Shown: piece by piece, positions 9,953 to 18,890 of the stretch | Layout of the letters: the number at the start of each line of letters is the position of its first letter | Numbering within the stretch: position 1 is the stretch's first letter | Assembly (NCBI RefSeq): GCF_000155735.2 | Contig: NC_020908.1 | Span: forward strand, 5,136,280-5,200,279 | Direction of reading: 5' to 3' | DNA from: Octadecabacter arcticus 238 | Lineage (GTDB): Bacteria > Pseudomonadota > Alphaproteobacteria > Rhodobacterales > Rhodobacteraceae | DNA length: 64,000 nucleotides | Position numbers and translations under genes: made by a program | Notes under the pieces: model-generated | Databases searched by the model: none | Told to the model about the DNA's origin: nothing | Seen by the model: only the letters and a program-made list of their open reading frames with translations

Positions 9953-9975
9953 TCAAGGGCAGCGTTGATGCTTAC

Positions 9976-10438
9976 GCTGAAGCGGATGCTTCCGCCGAAC
10001 AACGTGGCCATTCGGCAGCTTTCGCGGGAGGAAGGCATTTCGGCAGCGACGCTTTTCTCCTGGCGTGCTGAGGCGCGCAACAAGGGGCAGCTTTTGCCTG
10101 ACGCTGATGCGAGCCCTGAGGGCTGGTCTTCACGTGACAAGTTTGCGGCGGTGTTGGAAACTGCTGCTCTGAACGAGGCTGACCTAGCCGAATACTGCCG
10201 CAAACGCGGCCTTTACCCGGCGCAGATTGCCATGTGGCGAGTTGCTTGCGAGCAGGCCAACGACTGGGACCGCACGAGTGCAGCACGTCTTGTGCGTGCG
10301 ACCAAGGAAGACAAGAAACGGATGAAAGATTTGGAACGCGAGCTTGCTCGCAAGGATCGCGCACTGGCCGAAACTGCAGCACTGCTTGTTCTGCGAAAAA
10401 AGGCCTCAGCGATCTGGGGGGACGAAGAGGACGCATGA
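9976..10438 (+). pseudogene. IS3-family OrfA, 5'-truncated
   Basis: The frame encodes LKRMLPPNNVAIRQLSREEGISAATLFSWR, the HTH of an IS3-type OrfA, followed by a coiled Lys/Arg/Glu-rich region (KKRMKDLERELARKDRALAET). The natural N-terminus is missing because the IS66 end at 9975 cuts it; the open frame from 9965 begins inside the IS66 end. Its stop overlaps the orfB start (ATGA at 10435-10438). Confidence 0.82.
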
Positions 10439-11496
10439 TCAGCACCCCAGATCGCCAAACCGCAGTTGCTCTGATCAATGAGGCCGTCACCGCAGGAGCG
10501 CAGCGCGCCAAAGCCTGTTCCGAGTTGGAAATCAGCGAACGCACTCTGCGGCGCTGGACAAAAGACGGCGAGGTTCGCCCTGATAAGCGCCCCCTCGTGC
10601 CGCGTGCGGAACCAGCAAACGCGTTGAGTACGGCAGAACGCGCGGCTGTTCTAGATGTCTGTAATTCAAAGGAGTTCTCTAGCCTTCCCCCAAGTCAGAT
10701 TGTGCCAAAGCTAGCAGATCGGGGGCAGTATCTAGCCTCGGAATCGAGTTTCTACCGCATTCTGCGCGCCAATGGATTGCAGCATCACCGGGGTCGAGCC
10801 AAGTCCCCAGTCAAGCGTAAGAAGCCCACAAGCTATCAGGCATGCGCGCCCTGTGAGGTCTGGACCTGGGACATTACCTGGATGCCGGGACCTGTCGCAG
10901 GCATGTTCTTTTATCTGTATCTGATCGTGGACATCTTCAGCCGGAAGATCGTGGGCTGGGAGGTCCATGAGCGTGAAAGTGCGGATCTAGCTGCCATTCT
11001 GATCCGGCAAGCAGTGCTAGCGGAGGGCTGTCAGTTGCGCCCCTTGGTTCTGCACGCTGACAACGGCAGTCCTATGAAGGGCGCCACGATGAAGGTGACG
11101 ATGGAAAAACTAGGGATCACGGCCTCCTACAGTCGCCCTCGCGTAAGCAACGACAACCCTTTCTCAGAGGCGTTGTTCCGAACCTGCAAATACCGCCCGG
11201 ACTGGCCGACCAAGGGCTTTGCCACCAAGGCGGATGCTCAAACCTGGGTCCAAACCTTCGCTGGTTGGTACAATAGTGAACACCTGCACAGCGCCATCCG
11301 CTTCGTCACGCCGAATGCGTGCCACGCAGGTCATGATCGTGCAACGCTCACAAATCGTGCCAATCTCTATGCAACTGCTCGCGCGCAAAACCCGCAACGC
11401 TGGTCAGGAAAAACCCGAAACTGGCAACCAGCAGGACCCGTCTGGCTGAACCCAGAAAACGAAATCAGCGCCTCTGAAATCAGAGACGCTGCATGA
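10435..11496 (+). CDS. IS3-family transposase OrfB (rve integrase core)
   Basis: About 353 aa with an N-terminal HTH (ERTLRRWTKDGEV) and the DDE integrase core: first Asp in VWTWDITWMPG, second in VLHADNGSPMKG, Glu in NPFSEALFRTCKY, then WYNSEHLHSAI. The start overlaps the orfA stop. The coding sequence looks intact, but the element has lost its left end. Confidence 0.88.
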   Translation: MISTPDRQTAVALINEAVTAGAQRAKACSELEISERTLRRWTKDGEVRPDKRPLVPRAEPANALSTAERAAVLDVCNSKEFSSLPPSQIVPKLADRGQYLASESSFYRILRANGLQHHRGRAKSPVKRKKPTSYQACAPCEVWTWDITWMPGPVAGMFFYLYLIVDIFSRKIVGWEVHERESADLAAILIRQAVLAEGCQLRPLVLHADNGSPMKGATMKVTMEKLGITASYSRPRVSNDNPFSEALFRTCKYRPDWPTKGFATKADAQTWVQTFAGWYNSEHLHSAIRFVTPNACHAGHDRATLTNRANLYATARAQNPQRWSGKTRNWQPAGPVWLNPENEISASEIRDAA

Positions 11497-11525
11497 AATC
11501 GGCGGACAACACCTTTGACAAACAC

Positions 11526-12498
11526 CGTAGTGGCGGATGCGGTGCTGACCTCTTGGCAGGACGTGGATCAGGAACCGGCGAATAAATTCTGATGTTGCCA
11601 GCGTCATGGTAGTGTGGCGGCCCGCACCTTTGAGGCGATAGTCCTTGGCGCGGAAGGTGACGTTTTGCGCATCGAAACGGATCAACCGGCTGTTTGAAAT
11701 GGCAATCCGATGTGTGTAGCGCGACAGGTACGCCAGCACCGCCTTCGGCCCGGCGAAGGGTTCTTTGGCGTAGACGACCCAGTCGATTTGAATCAGTGGT
11801 TTGAGGAAGTCGTTGAAGGCATTTCGATCTGCAAAGTTTGTGAGATCGCCGAAGAATTGCAGTTTCCCGACCATGTGCAGCTTGGCCAGCCCTTCCAGAA
11901 TGAGCCGCCGATACAAGCGGGATAGAACGTGGACAGACAGGAAGAAGTTCTTGCGGCAGGCGATCCATTTTGAACCATCTGTCGAAAGCCCTCCCCCCGG
12001 CACGATCATATGGACATGGGGGTGGTGGGTCATCGCCGAGCCCCAAGTGTGAAGGACCGACGTTATGCCAACCTTTGCCCCCAGATGTTTAGGATCAGCG
12101 GCGATTCTGACCACAGTGTCCGCGCTTGCCCGCATCAGAAGATTATAGATCTCGCGTTTGTTCTGATATGCGATGTCAGCAATCTGCTTTGGCAAGGTGA
12201 AGACCAGATGGAAATACCGCACAGGCAGCAGTTCAGCCTCACGTGCCGCAAGCCATATCTTCGCTGCACCCGCCTGGCATTTTGGGCAGTGACGGTTGCG
12301 GCATGAGTTGTAGGCGATATGCTCATGCGCGCAGTCGGCGCAGCGCGCGACATGACCGCCAAGCGCCGCGGTTCGACAGCGCTCAATCGCACTCATGACT
12401 TTGAACTGGTTCAGGCTGATGTGTCCTGCGTTTGCGGCACGCCAAGCAGCACCATGGTCACGGAAGATATCCGCGACCTCCAGTGATCGACTGGGCAT
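11526..12498 (-). pseudogene. IS91-family HUH transposase, 3'-truncated
   Basis: The frame starts MPSRSLEVADIFRDHG and holds the zinc motif CRNRHCPKC, the HUH motif HPHVHMIVPGGG and the Y region LSRYTHRIAISNSRL. Compared with the second copy (25.0-26.2 kb), similarity stops at RIRHYG; beyond it the frame runs into the IS3 element's end. About 60 C-terminal residues (the GAKTPHKEHDKG-type tail) are missing. It lies 15 nt downstream of a tyrosine recombinase gene on the same strand. Confidence 0.85.
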
Positions 12499-12513
12499 GG
12501 TGGCCTATGAAGG

Positions 12514-13419
12514 CTAAGGCTTGCCCTTCTTCCGCTTGGCTCCATTCAGATCATCCAGCGGACTGTCCACTGCCGCAATCATGCCCGTGGCAACGCTGGC
12601 ATAGCGCGCAGTAGTTGTCAGTTTGGAATGCCCGAGCAAGGCTTGGATCACCCGGATATCGACGCCGCGCTCCAACAGATGGGTTGCAAAACTGTGCCTC
12701 AACGTGTGCAGCGTGACCGGTTTGGTGATCCCGGCTTCCCGCGCGGTCTCTTTAAATAGCCGCGATATCTGTCGCGCTGAGAGGTGTTTGCCGCGATATC
12801 CGGGGAAGAGGACCCGCTCAGGCGTTGGCAGATCCTTGTCCTGACCGGTGGGCCGCTCTTTCCACCACTCACGCAACATGCCCAAGATATCGGACGGCAG
12901 CATGACGTTGCGATCTTTGCGGCCCTTTGCTTGCACAATCCGGATGATCTTCTGAGCGCTGTCGATATCGCCAACCTTCAAACGCACGACCTCGCCTGCG
13001 CGCATTCCGCAGCCATAGGCAAGCGACAACATTACGCGCGCCTTCAGGCTCGGAGCCATGGCTAGAATGCGTTTAATCTCCTTTTTGCTCAGCACCAGTG
13101 GCACTTTCACCGGTTCCTTCAAATGGAAAATCTCAGCCACCAAATCATGCCGTCGCAGGGTCACGCGGAACAGAAACTTGACGCCTGTCATTGTTTGGTT
13201 TCGGGTGCAGATGCTGACACCGCTCTCCACCAGATGTTGTTGGAAGTACTTCACATCATCTGGCGTGGCCGTCTCTGGCGAGCGCCCTAGCCAAGCCGCA
13301 AAACGCTTACAGGCGCGCTGGTGACTACTCTGTGATGCAGGGCCGAGATTGCGCCCCGACATATCGGCAATCATACGAGCACGAAGGGGCGTCGTTGGTG
13401 TCGATTGTTGAATGTTCAT
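12514..13419 (-). CDS. IS91-associated tyrosine recombinase
   Basis: About 301 aa from MNIQQSTPTTPLRARM. It has an N-terminal SAM-like core-binding domain (SHQRACKRFAAWLG ... YFQQHLVESGVS) and a complete catalytic domain: Arg in YGCGMRAGEVVRLKVGD, HTLRHSFATHLLERG, LLGHSKLTTTARYASV. A gene of this type upstream of the HUH transposase is known from some IS91-like elements (the ISSod25 type). The pair is probably one mobile unit here. An in-frame upstream start at 13467 is possible. Confidence 0.87.
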   Translation of the reverse strand: MNIQQSTPTTPLRARMIADMSGRNLGPASQSSHQRACKRFAAWLGRSPETATPDDVKYFQQHLVESGVSICTRNQTMTGVKFLFRVTLRRHDLVAEIFHLKEPVKVPLVLSKKEIKRILAMAPSLKARVMLSLAYGCGMRAGEVVRLKVGDIDSAQKIIRIVQAKGRKDRNVMLPSDILGMLREWWKERPTGQDKDLPTPERVLFPGYRGKHLSARQISRLFKETAREAGITKPVTLHTLRHSFATHLLERGVDIRVIQALLGHSKLTTTARYASVATGMIAAVDSPLDDLNGAKRKKGKP

Positions 13420-13675
13420 CGGAATATCCTCTGTCAATCGAGGCAAAATCACCTCGACCAACAGCACACACCCAACATCTAGAATCGCGCAACAAATCCC
13501 TGTTCACCCCAACACCCGCCACAAGCGCCCCTATCGCGAAGCGATTTAGTGCTTGGGCCGGAAGTGACCTGAAGCACGGTCGCTTCTCGGAAGTACATTG
13601 TGTATGTTAACAGTTACTTTTGTACTCGGGTGCGTTTCCAAAACCGGCTACAGAATTAATACCTCGGAGTAATTG

Positions 13676-13822
13676 ATGGCAAGCCGCATGACAGCTGATG
13701 AAAAGCGCATTTCAAAACTGAAAAGTGCGTTAGACAAGCTTAGACGTAAGGAAAACGTGCAAAATCGTCAGTTAAAAACCTTGCTTGGCGATGAAGCATA
13801 TGCACGATTTATTACGCTGTAG
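13676..13822 (+). CDS. small coiled, charged protein of unknown function
   Basis: A 48-aa frame, MASRMTADEKRISKLKSALD... ending EAYARFITL, preceded by a good ribosome site (cggag, 7-8 nt before ATG). It is strongly basic and helical with Leu/Lys heptad character, like small mobilisation or DNA-associated accessory proteins. No specific family was recognised. It lies between the IS91 unit and an IS3 remnant, so it may belong to mobile DNA. The rest of 13.42-14.25 kb shows no other credible gene. Confidence 0.4.
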   Translation: MASRMTADEKRISKLKSALDKLRRKENVQNRQLKTLLGDEAYARFITL

Positions 13823-14257
13823 CGGCGAGCAACGATAATTGCATCATGCGCCAGTAGCTATGGGCCGTTTGTGTCATTCGACACCAAGGGCGGGGAGCGG
13901 ACCTTCGCTGCGGGTGCGATGATACCACCTGGGACGATGTAAGCAGACCTTTGCAAGCTGTGCTCACGCAACTGCCCTTGCCGAGTTGGTTATGTCAAAG
14001 GTGGGTAGCTCGCACGTATTCGACTGATTGGTTTAAGCTTTCAAAAGCTAAATTTTTTGCCGTCCGGAAAACAAATTAGACTGTCTAACGTTAGCACTTT
14101 CTGGACAGATTCGAGGATTCGAATAAGGGCGGATTTCTGGTTCATCTTATCGATCAGAAGATCAAGATGACGAAGAAGCCACCGAGAAGGTGGTCAAGAA
14201 CATCAGCCGCGTCATATCCCCCTCAAGGTTTGCCAAGGCAAACCACTGCCGGGTAAT

Positions 14258-14639
14258 AGGTGGGCGGTCAGTAATCGCATGAAGCGGAATCTGGTGATCC
14301 GAGCGTTGGACAGGTCCGTGGCGCTGCGCCAACCGCCGGAGAATTGCATTTACAATACGGACCGTGGGTCAGAATATTGCTCAAACGAGTATCAACTACG
14401 TCAGTCCAAGCATGGATTCAAAGTCTCGATGAACTGCAAGGGCAATTGCTGCGACGTTCTTCAAATCCATCAACACAGAATTGATCTGGTGTAACCACTG
14501 GGAGACACGTCGTCAGGCAGAAGGCGCTATCTTTCAGTATATCAACAGCTTCTATAATCCGCGCCGACGCCGCTCATCGCTGGGCGGCAAAAGCCCCTTT
14601 GCTTCTGCGAAAGGCCGGATAAGAAAGTTGTGGGACTGA
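14258..14639 (+). pseudogene. IS3-family OrfB remnant
   Basis: Frame pieces RWAVSNRMKRNLVIRALD, NTDRGSEYCSNEYQ and SKHGFKVSMNCKGNC are followed, in another frame, by FFKSINTELIW, WETRRQAEGAIFQYINSFYN and RRSSLGGKSPF. This is the C-terminal half of an IS3 (IS2/ISPsy-like) transposase. A short deletion after GNCCD has removed the residues around the catalytic Glu and shifts the frame. It lies about 200 bp upstream of the rhodopsin gene. Confidence 0.8.
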
Positions 14640-14794
14640 AACGTAAGCGCGACAAGGCCACGTACGTCAGATCCGCACATGAGACTTTTTGCTGCACCCA
14701 ACACCTAAAATTCATTAAAACTCGTAGCATTTTGTTTTTAAGCAAGAATTTCTTGAATCAAAGCCCTGTAGCATCAAAAAAATCTGGTACGCCA

Positions 14795-14823
14795 TTGAAT
14801 ACACCTGAAACCGACTATCTAAA
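14795..14823 (+). promoter_or_regulatory. candidate promoter of the rhodopsin operon
   Basis: TTGAAT (14795-14800) and TCTAAA (14818-14823) are separated by 17 bp and lie about 28 nt upstream of the rhodopsin start. The -10 match is partial. A strong ribosome site (gggag, 8 nt before ATG 14851) follows. Confidence 0.4.
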
Positions 14824-14850
14824 ATTTATGTTGTTAACGGGAGAAAACAC

Positions 14851-15624
14851 ATGGAAACATTATCATTGGGTCAATATGATCTTATTTTTAACGCCTTTTC
14901 GTTTGGCTTTGCTACGCTTGCCGCAGCAACACTTTTCTTTTGGCTTGGCATTGGTCAGGTGAAATCAGAATATAAAACTGCTTTAGTAATAACAGGCTTG
15001 GTAACATTCATCGCAGCCTACCATTATTTCCGCATAGGACAAAGCTGGGTTGACGCATACACGCTCGTTGACGGGGTGCACGTGCCAACCGAAAAAGCCT
15101 TTAATTCGGCATATCGTTACGTCGATTGGCTTTTGACTGTGCCGCTTCTGTTGATCGAACTGATCCTCGTGATGAGCCTCAGCAGATCCGAGACAGTCTC
15201 GCGCGCGACCAGTCTTGGTCTTGCGGCGCTGTTAATGGTTGCCTTGGGATATCCGGGCGAAGTGTCAGACTCGGGCGGCGTCCGTTGGATCTTTGGTCTT
15301 TTGTCTATGATCCCATTCCTTTGGATCGTTTTCCAACTCTACGTTGGTCTGGGCAAAGCAATCGAAAGCCAGCCGGAAAATGCACGTGGTCTCGTCAGAA
15401 CGGCACGTAACGTAACCGTTGGCAGCTGGTGTTTTTACCCAGTTGTCTACTTTGCCGGCGCAGTTGGCCTTGAAGGTCCCTTCGCCACGGTTGTTGTTGA
15501 AGTAGGTTACACCATTGCCGACATCATCGCAAAAGCTGGCTTCGGTGTACTTATCTACATGATTGCCATGCGCAAAAGTGAAGACACCAACGATTCCATA
15601 AAGACAGCAGTCCCTGCTGAATAA
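14851..15624 (+). CDS. light-driven proton pump, proteorhodopsin/xanthorhodopsin type
   Basis: 257 aa, seven-helix microbial rhodopsin. Helix C reads RYVDWLLTVPLLLIEL: Asp92 (counterion/acceptor), Thr96 and Glu103 (proton donor) form the DTE motif of proton pumps; Arg89 precedes them. Leu100 sits at the spectral-tuning position, as in green-absorbing forms. His58 (AAYHYF) pairs with the acceptor in this group, and Lys228 (ADIIAKAGFG) is the retinal site. Gly149 in RWIFGLLSMIPF appears to match the Gly156 that lets xanthorhodopsin bind a carotenoid antenna; this alignment is by eye. First gene of the operon with crtEIBY-blh. After the stop a weak hairpin (15630-15665) may partly end transcription. 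The clear ribosome site supports this start. Confidence 0.95.
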   Translation: METLSLGQYDLIFNAFSFGFATLAAATLFFWLGIGQVKSEYKTALVITGLVTFIAAYHYFRIGQSWVDAYTLVDGVHVPTEKAFNSAYRYVDWLLTVPLLLIELILVMSLSRSETVSRATSLGLAALLMVALGYPGEVSDSGGVRWIFGLLSMIPFLWIVFQLYVGLGKAIESQPENARGLVRTARNVTVGSWCFYPVVYFAGAVGLEGPFATVVVEVGYTIADIIAKAGFGVLIYMIAMRKSEDTNDSIKTAVPAE

Positions 15625-15692
15625 ACACTTTAGGCCGTCCCTGCTTTTTTTGTGGGGGCGGTCCCTTCTGGTGATCCGATAGGATGTTTTCG

Positions 15693-16544
15693 ATGTTCGG
15701 TATAAAAGATCGATCGGCTGTTTTATTAACCGAAATTGACGCCGAAATTGACCGGCTTCTTTTGCCCAATCCTTCTCGAGTTGCAGATGCTGCTCGGTAT
15801 CATTTTTCAGCCGGCGGCGCGCGTGTGCGTGCACGGTTGGGTCTTGATGCCGCCGCCACGCTGAACCTCTCACCACAGGCGTCTCTTGCCTGCGCAATCG
15901 CGCCCGAACTGTTGCACAACGCCTCTCTGGTGCACGACGATCTTCAAGATGGAGACGCAATGCGCCGCGGCAAGCCGTCCGTATGGTCACGGTTCGGTAA
16001 AAACATTGCAATCTCGACCGGTGATTTGCTGATATCCGCGGCCTATATGGCCATCGCGGTACATCCTTATCCCGCGCTTGCCCTGTGTGCGATGCACGAC
16101 GCAGTTTCATACACTATTGATGGACAGACGCAGGATTGCCGCTCGACGCAGCCAACACCTGAAGCATACGTAAACATTGCTGCCAACAAGTCTGGCCCGT
16201 TGTTGGCGCTGCCGATCCGCCTCGCGTTGATCGCCGCCCAAGCGCCTGGACAGGAGACCGTTGTCCACGCAGGTCGCGCGCTGGCTATCGCTTACCAGAC
16301 GCTTGATGACATAATGGACCGCGCCGACGATCTTGCGAAAGGGTCAACAAATATCTGTTTGTCTCTTGAAGCATTGGGCCACTCCCCCGAGTCTGCACAA
16401 ATCATCGCAACGGCGCGCGCACGCGCAGCACTGAAATCTGCACGAAAGGACGCGAACGCCCTTCCCCACGGAGTAGGCCTACCGTTTATAGCACTCGCTG
16501 ACCGCCTTGAAACTCAATTAAAGGATGTGTCCAATGCCGCGTGA
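15693..16544 (+). CDS. crtE: geranylgeranyl diphosphate synthase
   Basis: About 283 aa trans-prenyltransferase making C20 GGPP for carotenoid synthesis. The first Asp-rich motif is HDDLQDGDAMRRGKPSVW and the second is YQTLDDIMDRADD; both are needed to hold Mg2+ and substrate. Gly-Gly-Ala-Arg-Val-Arg near the N-terminus fits the usual GGKRxRP position in a divergent form. An ATG at 15684 overlaps the ribosome site itself (aggatg), so the start at 15693 (MFGIKDRS), 8 nt after agga, is preferred. Follows the rhodopsin gene by about 70 nt and overlaps crtI. Confidence 0.9.
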   Translation: MFGIKDRSAVLLTEIDAEIDRLLLPNPSRVADAARYHFSAGGARVRARLGLDAAATLNLSPQASLACAIAPELLHNASLVHDDLQDGDAMRRGKPSVWSRFGKNIAISTGDLLISAAYMAIAVHPYPALALCAMHDAVSYTIDGQTQDCRSTQPTPEAYVNIAANKSGPLLALPIRLALIAAQAPGQETVVHAGRALAIAYQTLDDIMDRADDLAKGSTNICLSLEALGHSPESAQIIATARARAALKSARKDANALPHGVGLPFIALADRLETQLKDVSNAA

Positions 16545-18042
16545 TACCAGTTTCCCCATCACACAAACTGCCATTGTTGCAGGCGCTGGATTTGGCGGGA
16601 TTGCGGCAGCGCTCCGTCTACGTGCCAAAGGCTATGACGTACACCTGATTGATCGGTGCCCTCGTCTTGGTGGACGCGGTCAGGTGTTTGAGAAAGATGG
16701 GTTCCGCCATGATGCGGGACCAACAGTTTTGACGGCTCCGCATCTTTTTGAAGAGTTGTTTGAACTGTTCGGCAAAAAAATGTCGGACTACGTCACATTG
16801 GTCGTACCCGACCCATGGTACAGGTTTCAATATCACGATGGTGATACATTCGATTATGGTCCGACAGAAGCCGCGACTGAGGCCGAAATCGCACGTATTT
16901 CGCCCGTAGACGTCGCGGGCTACCGCCGCATGGGCGCGTGGTCAAAGAAGATTTATGATGTGGGTTTTACCAAACTGTCTGCTGTTCCGTTCCATTCAAT
17001 TATGTTTATGACAAAACAAATCCCAGACCTCTTGCGGCTCCGGTCTTTCGAAAGCGTGTGGTCAATGGTGTCGCGTCACCTCAAACACGACAAGCTGCGC
17101 CGTGCGTTTTCGATCCAACCATTGCTTTTGGGTGGCAATCCGTTTTCGACCACCGCTATCTACGGCATGATCAACCATCTTGAACGTGAGCACGGAGTTT
17201 GGTTTGCCATGGGTGGGACCGGTGCAATGGTGAACGCATTTGAGCGCTTGATGGTTGAGGAAGGCATCAAAATCTCACTCGACACTACAATCGCGCAAAT
17301 CAAGGTCGATAATGGGCGTGCATCCGGTGTCGTGCTTGAAACGGGTGAGGACCTTGATGCAGATGTGGTCGTATCGAACATGGACCCAGTCCATGTGTAC
17401 CGCAACATGCTGCCTCAATCCGAGATTACGAACGTCGCAAAGTTGCGGTCTCGCAAGCCACGTTTATCGATGGGCCTGTACGTCATGTACTTCGGCGCCA
17501 AAAAGACATGGCCCGATGTTGCCCACCACACGGTGTGGTTCGGTGAACGCTATAAAAGCCTGCTGCGCGATATATTTGACAAAAAGAAACTTGCTGATGA
17601 CTTTTCGCTTTACGTGCATCGTCCTACGGCGACTGATCCCAGCTTTGCGCCTGATGGTTGCGACAGTTTTTATGTGCTGTGTCCGGTTCCAAACCTTGCC
17701 GGTGGGCAGGATTGGGCTGTGGACGGCCCCAAACTGCGCGACCGGATCATCGCGGCCCTTGATGCGACCATGTTGCCCGGTCTCACCGAAACGATAACCG
17801 CAGAATTCGCCATGACACCGGAAGATTTCAGTCACGACTACCTCTCGGTCGACGGCGCTGGATTTTCACTATCGCCGTTCTTTACGCAATCGGCGTGGTT
17901 CAGGTTTCACAACCGAGCAGAAGGCCTGCGGAATCTGTATTTCGTAGGAGCGGGAACGCATCCTGGCGCTGGATTGCCCGGTGTCGTGTCATCCGCCAAG
18001 GTTCTAGAAACGCTCGTTCCAGTCGCGGAAACCGTCACATGA
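16534..18042 (+). CDS. crtI: phytoene desaturase (lycopene-forming)
   Basis: About 502 aa FAD-dependent CrtI. The N-terminus has the dinucleotide fold VAGAGFGGIAAALRLRAKGY followed by RLGGRGQVFEKDGFRHDAGPTV. The C-terminus has the family signature NLYFVGAGTHPGAGLPGVVSSAK. It converts phytoene to lycopene at the membrane. An ATG at 16525 exists, but the second (16534) stands 8 nt after aaagg and is the likelier start; either way the gene overlaps crtE, indicating coupled translation. Confidence 0.94.
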   Translation: MPRDTSFPITQTAIVAGAGFGGIAAALRLRAKGYDVHLIDRCPRLGGRGQVFEKDGFRHDAGPTVLTAPHLFEELFELFGKKMSDYVTLVVPDPWYRFQYHDGDTFDYGPTEAATEAEIARISPVDVAGYRRMGAWSKKIYDVGFTKLSAVPFHSIMFMTKQIPDLLRLRSFESVWSMVSRHLKHDKLRRAFSIQPLLLGGNPFSTTAIYGMINHLEREHGVWFAMGGTGAMVNAFERLMVEEGIKISLDTTIAQIKVDNGRASGVVLETGEDLDADVVVSNMDPVHVYRNMLPQSEITNVAKLRSRKPRLSMGLYVMYFGAKKTWPDVAHHTVWFGERYKSLLRDIFDKKKLADDFSLYVHRPTATDPSFAPDGCDSFYVLCPVPNLAGGQDWAVDGPKLRDRIIAALDATMLPGLTETITAEFAMTPEDFSHDYLSVDGAGFSLSPFFTQSAWFRFHNRAEGLRNLYFVGAGTHPGAGLPGVVSSAKVLETLVPVAETVT

Positions 18043-18890
18043 CCCCGCAGGCAATCATGACCCATCACGCACGCAGCTTTGCACCCGCGGCACGTTTGTT
18101 GCACCGGCGCGATCGATTGCGTGTCGCTCGGCTGTATGCGCTGTGTCGCACGGTCGACGATATTGCGGATGAGATTGGTGGGCTAGTTGGGCAGGCACAA
18201 TTGCAGGGGTTGTTGGATGATCTGAACAAGCCTGACCCGCAGGACCCGATTGCTGTCGAGGCGCAAGATTTATTCAAAGGTCATCCGCTGGGTTTGGCTG
18301 CTTTTAGAGAGCTGGTGTGCACGGTGGCGGCTGACACCGACACAACCTGCATCGCCGACAGTGCAGCCTTGGATATCTATTGCATGGGTGTTGCGGGCAC
18401 AGTTGGCATTATGATTTGCGCACTCTTTGACGTGGATGAGGCATACCTCAAAAACGCGACCGACCTTGGCCGCGCCATGCAGTTAACCAATATCTGTCGC
18501 GATGTGGCCGAGGATGCCCGCAGAGGGCGACGGTATCTGCCGTTAACGCTATGCCCGCATTGCCCTGAAGACATCGCAGCAGGCGACCCCCAAGCCATCG
18601 CAGCAGCCGAAGCAGCCATGGTCTGCTTGCTAAATGAAGCGGATGAATTGTATCGGTCAGGCCGATCTGCATTTGAGGCACTTCCATGGCGACTTCGACT
18701 CGCTGTGGCGTCAGCAGCGGCAATGTATCAGGGCATCGGAACGCAACTGCGGGAACGTAAATTTAAACCTCTCGCAGGTCGTGCGTTCGTCACAATAAAG
18801 CGCAAAGTTTATTTGGCAACTTGTGCAGTGTTGGCTGAACTCTTTCGTAAACGCAAAACCGAAGACGGGTCTGGTCATGCCCATGCCTGA
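18039..18890 (+). CDS. crtB: phytoene synthase
   Basis: About 283 aa, joining two GGPP into phytoene. Both substrate motifs are visible: CRTVDDIADEIGG near residue 45 and QLTNICRDVAEDARRGRRYLP in the middle, plus the C-terminal AVASAAAMYQGIG segment. The start overlaps the crtI stop (ATGA at 18039); a second in-frame ATG lies at 18057. It overlaps crtY at its 3' end. Confidence 0.94.
   Translation: MTPQAIMTHHARSFAPAARLLHRRDRLRVARLYALCRTVDDIADEIGGLVGQAQLQGLLDDLNKPDPQDPIAVEAQDLFKGHPLGLAAFRELVCTVAADTDTTCIADSAALDIYCMGVAGTVGIMICALFDVDEAYLKNATDLGRAMQLTNICRDVAEDARRGRRYLPLTLCPHCPEDIAAGDPQAIAAAEAAMVCLLNEADELYRSGRSAFEALPWRLRLAVASAAAMYQGIGTQLRERKFKPLAGRAFVTIKRKVYLATCAVLAELFRKRKTEDGSGHAHA

Larger units (their letters stand above)
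7380..9975 (+). mobile_element. IS66-family element, copy 2, without target duplication
   Basis: 2596 bp, near-identical to copy 1 but inverted. The base sequences next to its ends are gaacattc (7372-7379) and gctgaagc (9976-9983); they do not match, so no target duplication is present. On the left it abuts a 5'-truncated integrase and on the right a 5'-truncated IS3 orfA. This is best explained by recombination between IS copies or by an adjacent deletion. Confidence 0.93.

Noticed and set aside
947..9975. Composite transposon formed by the two inverted IS66 copies
   Set aside because: Copy 1 has its own complete 8-bp duplication on both sides, and the outer flanks (ttacatac versus gctgaagc) do not match, so the pair did not move as one unit.
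9965..10438. Complete OrfA starting at 9965
   Set aside because: The first codons lie inside the IS66 end; the true OrfA N-terminus is missing.
9972..10544. 190-aa minus-strand open frame
   Set aside because: Shadow of the IS3 orfA/orfB genes on the other strand.
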